The notes beneath the pieces were generated by a model that saw only the letters and a list, made by a program, of their open reading frames with translations, searched no databases and was not told where the DNA came from. From contig JAAFHQ010000159.1 in assembly GCA_013298445.1 (NCBI GenBank), positions 1 through 9,751 of the forward strand: a stretch of 9,751 bases of DNA, given 5' to 3'. Of the stretch, positions 7,698 to 9,751 are shown in pieces. The stretch comes from Chitinophagales bacterium. GTDB taxonomy: Bacteria > Bacteroidota > Bacteroidia > Chitinophagales > Saprospiraceae. The position numbers and the translations under genes are program-made. The number at the start of each line of letters is the position of its first letter. Positions within the stretch are counted from its first letter, which is position 1.

Positions 7698-7717
7698 AGT
7701 TTTGATACGATAAAACT
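7698..7717 (-). terminator. Weak hairpin just after the glgC stop
   Basis: AGTTTT (7698-7703) pairs with AAAACT (7712-7717) around an 8-nt loop, starting 8 bases past the stop codon of glgC on the minus strand. It is AT-rich and has no T tract after it, so on its own it would be a poor terminator. The GC-rich REP-like hairpins further downstream are better candidates. Confidence 0.25.
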
Positions 7718-7724
7718 GCTCAGG

Positions 7725-8996
7725 CTACACCAACCCAATCCGCGTTCCACTCGGAATTTTCGCCTTTTTCTTCAGCACGACAATTCCATCCCGGATCACG
7801 TAGGTAGCCGTTTCCATATCTTCCAGCGAGTGGTGGCCTTTGATCACCACATTGTTGCCAATGCTGCAGTTTTTGTCGATGATGGCATTTTCGATGTAAC
7901 AATCCTTGCCGATGCCCATTGGGATGTCAGCAGATTCGATCTGCTCCAGCGACTCGTAATAGTCCGCCCCCATCAGGATGGCGTTGTTGATTTCGGTGCC
8001 GTCGCCAATCCGGGAACGAATCCCCACGATGGCCTTATCGATCTTTTTGGCGTGGATGATGCAGCCTTCTGCCACCAGGGTACGGTTGAAAAAAGTACCG
8101 TAAATCTTGGAGGGTGCCAAAGGCCGGGGCCGGGTAAAGACCGTAGCACTTTTGTCAAACAAGTTGAAATCTGGAATAGGATCAGTCAAGGAGATATTGG
8201 CCTCAAAGAAGGAAGCAATCGTACCAATGTCCGTCCAGTAACTATCAAAAGCGTAGCTGGCTACTTTGAAATTGTTGTTGATGGCGTAAGGAATGATCTC
8301 TTTGCCAAAATCCGTTGCATCCGGTTTTTCGGCAAACAGGCGCTCCAACACGTCCCGCTTAAACACATAAATACCCATGGAAGCCAGGTACTCTTTGCCT
8401 TTAGAAGTGTATTTCTCTTCCAAGGGTGAACGCCAGGCTGGCAATACGTCCTTTTTGGGCTTTTCGGTAAAGTCCTGAATGTACTGGTCTTCATCCACTT
8501 TAAGGATCCCGAATTCTGAAGCCTCTTTGGCGACTACCGGGATGGTCGCAATGGTCAGGTCTGCCCCTTTTTCAATGTGGTAAAAAGCAAAGGCCTTGAA
8601 ATCCATCTGGTACAACTGGTCGCCAGAAAGGATCAGGATGTAGTCAAAATCATGGTTGGTCAAGTGGTGCATCGATTGCCGCACCGCATCGGCTGTGCCT
8701 TGAAACCAGTTCGGCGAATTGGGGGTTTGCTCTGCCGCCAGGATATCTACAAAGCCATGCGTAAACATGTCAAAGGTGTAGGTATTCTTGATGTGTTGGT
8801 TGAGCGAAGCCGAGTTGAATTGAGTCACCACAAACATCCTGCGCACCCCGGAATTCAAACAGTTTGAAATCGGAATGTCGATGAGGCGGTACTTTCCAGC
8901 AATAGGCACCGCTGGTTTAGAGCGTTGCTCGGTGAGTGGATAAAGCCGCGAGCCAGCGCCACCGCCGAGAATAAGTGCGATCATTTTCACTTCCAT
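7725..8996 (-). CDS. glgC: Glucose-1-phosphate adenylyltransferase (ADP-glucose pyrophosphorylase)
   Basis: GlgC makes ADP-glucose and pyrophosphate from ATP and glucose 1-phosphate, the committed and usually allosterically regulated step of glycogen synthesis, in the cytoplasm. The 423-residue length is normal. The N-terminal nucleotidyltransferase domain shows the GGGAGSRLYPLT loop (11-22) with KPAVPIAGKYRLIDIPISN (27-45), FQGTADAVRQ (98-107), the metal-site SGDQLYQMD (124-132), FGILKVDED (162-170), the EKP motif (178-180) and SYWTDIGTIASFFEAN (252-267). The C-terminal part is a left-handed beta-helix with hexapeptide-like turns ending in KIPSGTRIGLV. All key residues that I can recognise are present. 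A second in-frame ATG at 8984 gives MIALILGGG, equally compatible with the family, so the true start is 8996 or 8984. It follows glgA by 64 bp on the same strand, so one transcript is likely. Confidence 0.97.
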   Translation of the reverse strand: MEVKMIALILGGGAGSRLYPLTEQRSKPAVPIAGKYRLIDIPISNCLNSGVRRMFVVTQFNSASLNQHIKNTYTFDMFTHGFVDILAAEQTPNSPNWFQGTADAVRQSMHHLTNHDFDYILILSGDQLYQMDFKAFAFYHIEKGADLTIATIPVVAKEASEFGILKVDEDQYIQDFTEKPKKDVLPAWRSPLEEKYTSKGKEYLASMGIYVFKRDVLERLFAEKPDATDFGKEIIPYAINNNFKVASYAFDSYWTDIGTIASFFEANISLTDPIPDFNLFDKSATVFTRPRPLAPSKIYGTFFNRTLVAEGCIIHAKKIDKAIVGIRSRIGDGTEINNAILMGADYYESLEQIESADIPMGIGKDCYIENAIIDKNCSIGNNVVIKGHHSLEDMETATYVIRDGIVVLKKKAKIPSGTRIGLV

Positions 8997-9060
8997 ACAA
9001 ATTTAGGTTGGCGTATTTAGGTTTGTGATAAACCCGTGTGTTTTTTAGTGAATATTTGAT
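8997..9060 (-). other. glgA-glgC spacer with a small hairpin
   Basis: On the minus strand GGGTTT (9035-9030) can pair with AAACCT (9024-9019) around a 5-nt loop, with one G-U pair. A TAAATTTG string (9005-8998) matches the Bacteroidota -7 consensus but lies one base before the ATG at 8996 and has no upstream TTTG at the usual spacing. It would make sense only if translation starts at 8984. I regard the spacer as an ordinary intra-operon gap with a possible weak internal signal. Confidence 0.3.
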
Positions 9061-9751
9061 TTATAAACTGCTGTACACCGTAATGTAGTTCTCCGCTGCA
9101 CTTTCCCAGGAAAAATCTACACCCATAATGTGTTCTCTCACCTGAGATAAAGCGCTTGGATTGTGGTACAATTCGTGGGCCCGGTATACGGCCAAAGCGG
9201 CATCATTCAGGGTAAAGTGGTCGAAACGAATGCCCCGACCTGGCAAGTCAGGTTCACCGATATCAATTACCGTATCCTTTAATCCGCCCACCGAACGCAC
9301 AATCGGCACGGTACCATAACGCATGGAGTACATTTGGTTCAAACCACAGGGCTCCACCCGCGAAGGCATCAACAAAAAGTCGGAACCAGCGTACAATTGA
9401 TGGGCCACTCCTTCATTATAGGCCAAAACCACCGCACAACGGCGTGGGAAACGCCATTGCAAGTCGGCCAATGCCTCGTGCAAATGGGGCTCTCCGGTAC
9501 CCAGAATCAGGAAAGAAACACCCAAGCCTTCGGATAAGACCCTGGCAATCAAATCGGGAATCAAATCTGCACCCTTTTCGCGTACCAATCGACCAATAAA
9601 GGTAATGACCGGCAAATCCAGATCCGCGTTGAAATGTTGTTGCAAGGCCAGTTTATTGGCTGACTTATAGCTGTCAATATTCCCTTCAAAATGGTGCGGC
9701 AAATAAGGATCAGTGGCTGGGTCCCACACATCGGCGTCGATGCCATTGAGA
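9061..9751 (-). CDS. glgA: Glycogen synthase (ADP-glucose type), C-terminal part, 5' end outside the window
   Basis: GlgA moves glucose from ADP-glucose to the non-reducing end of an alpha-1,4-glucan; it is a GT-B fold enzyme of family GT5. The frame is open to the window edge and the last 229 residues are visible, roughly half of the usual 470-500. The GTG at 9729 is an internal valine, because LNGIDADVWDPATDPYLP reads through it and is the family's typical interdomain block. Other hallmarks are FIGRLVREKGADLI, ILGTGE, YNEGVAHQLYAGSDFLLMPS and then SRVEPCGLNQMYSMRYGTVP, which contains the catalytic-site glutamate of the E-x-x-G-L-N type. PIVRSVGGLKDTV follows. The KxGG substrate-binding motif should lie in the missing N-terminal half. 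The C-terminus (SWESAAENYITVYSSL) is normal, with the stop 64 bp before glgC. Confidence 0.97.
   Translation of the reverse strand, partial: LNGIDADVWDPATDPYLPHHFEGNIDSYKSANKLALQQHFNADLDLPVITFIGRLVREKGADLIPDLIARVLSEGLGVSFLILGTGEPHLHEALADLQWRFPRRCAVVLAYNEGVAHQLYAGSDFLLMPSRVEPCGLNQMYSMRYGTVPIVRSVGGLKDTVIDIGEPDLPGRGIRFDHFTLNDAALAVYRAHELYHNPSALSQVREHIMGVDFSWESAAENYITVYSSL

Larger units (their letters stand above)
7403..7724. other. 322-bp intergenic region with a REP-like repeat cluster
   Basis: This stretch lies between the start of the ankyrin/PH gene and the stop of glgC, both on the minus strand. Its centre holds four copies of a short GC-rich palindrome in AT-rich surroundings. The remaining parts (7403-7463 and 7643-7724) show no ORF or RNA gene. 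A promoter for the ankyrin/PH gene should lie here, but no clear Bacteroidota-type TAnnTTTG box with an upstream TTTG at proper spacing was found; a TATAAT on the minus strand at 7491-7486 is the only suggestive string. Confidence 0.7.

Noticed and set aside
7830..8429. 199-residue open frame on the + strand
   Set aside because: It lies fully antisense to glgC, whose protein is strongly conserved, and its translation shows no recognisable domain. It is a shadow of the GC-richer coding strand.
9729..9729. GTG as the start of glgA
   Set aside because: The frame continues to the edge with LNGIDAD, which belongs to the conserved interdomain block of glycogen synthases, so the GTG is an internal valine codon.

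Overview
The window looks like part of a chromosome from the Bacteroidota, most plausibly the Saprospiria (Haliscomenobacter/Lewinella-like). This rests on AT-rich gene starts without Shine-Dalgarno sequences, moderate GC in most genes, and protein sequence character. It is an inference from reading, not from a database match. Four protein-coding regions plus a repeat cluster fill almost all of the window, and both ends cut through genes.

Left part (1-5597, + strand): two large genes only 11 bp apart. The first is open at the left edge and gives at least 1255 residues; the second encodes 605 residues. Neither has a motif of a known enzyme, a signal peptide or a membrane segment. Both carry signature strings that I recall from paired large hypothetical proteins in other phyla: GKQPYG-type and ALWPAT-type in the first, DPLWxLxRQWQxGEF and a GRGE...FxFD tail in the second. 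They probably work together in one unknown system and are the best candidate here for something undescribed.

Middle part (5598-7724): a 161-bp convergent gap, rich in G on its right side, with weak hairpins. Then comes a minus-strand gene for a mosaic membrane protein: a DUF6985-like N-terminal domain, ankyrin repeats, two transmembrane helices and a C-terminal bacterial PH-like domain. The part encoding the first two domains is clearly more AT-rich than the part encoding the membrane/PH segment, which looks like a formerly separate small gene. Upstream of it lies a 322-bp gap with four copies of a short REP-like palindrome arranged as two forward and two reverse. The inner pair forms a perfect 24-bp inverted repeat.

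Right part (7725-9751, - strand): glgC (ADP-glucose pyrophosphorylase, complete) preceded by the C-terminal half of glgA (glycogen synthase), 64 bp apart in the order glgA-glgC. Together they supply the two committed steps of bacterial glycogen synthesis: GlgC makes ADP-glucose and GlgA polymerises it. The REP-like hairpins lie downstream of glgC and, read on the minus strand, two of them resemble transcription terminators. They may separate glycogen-operon transcription from the ankyrin/PH gene.
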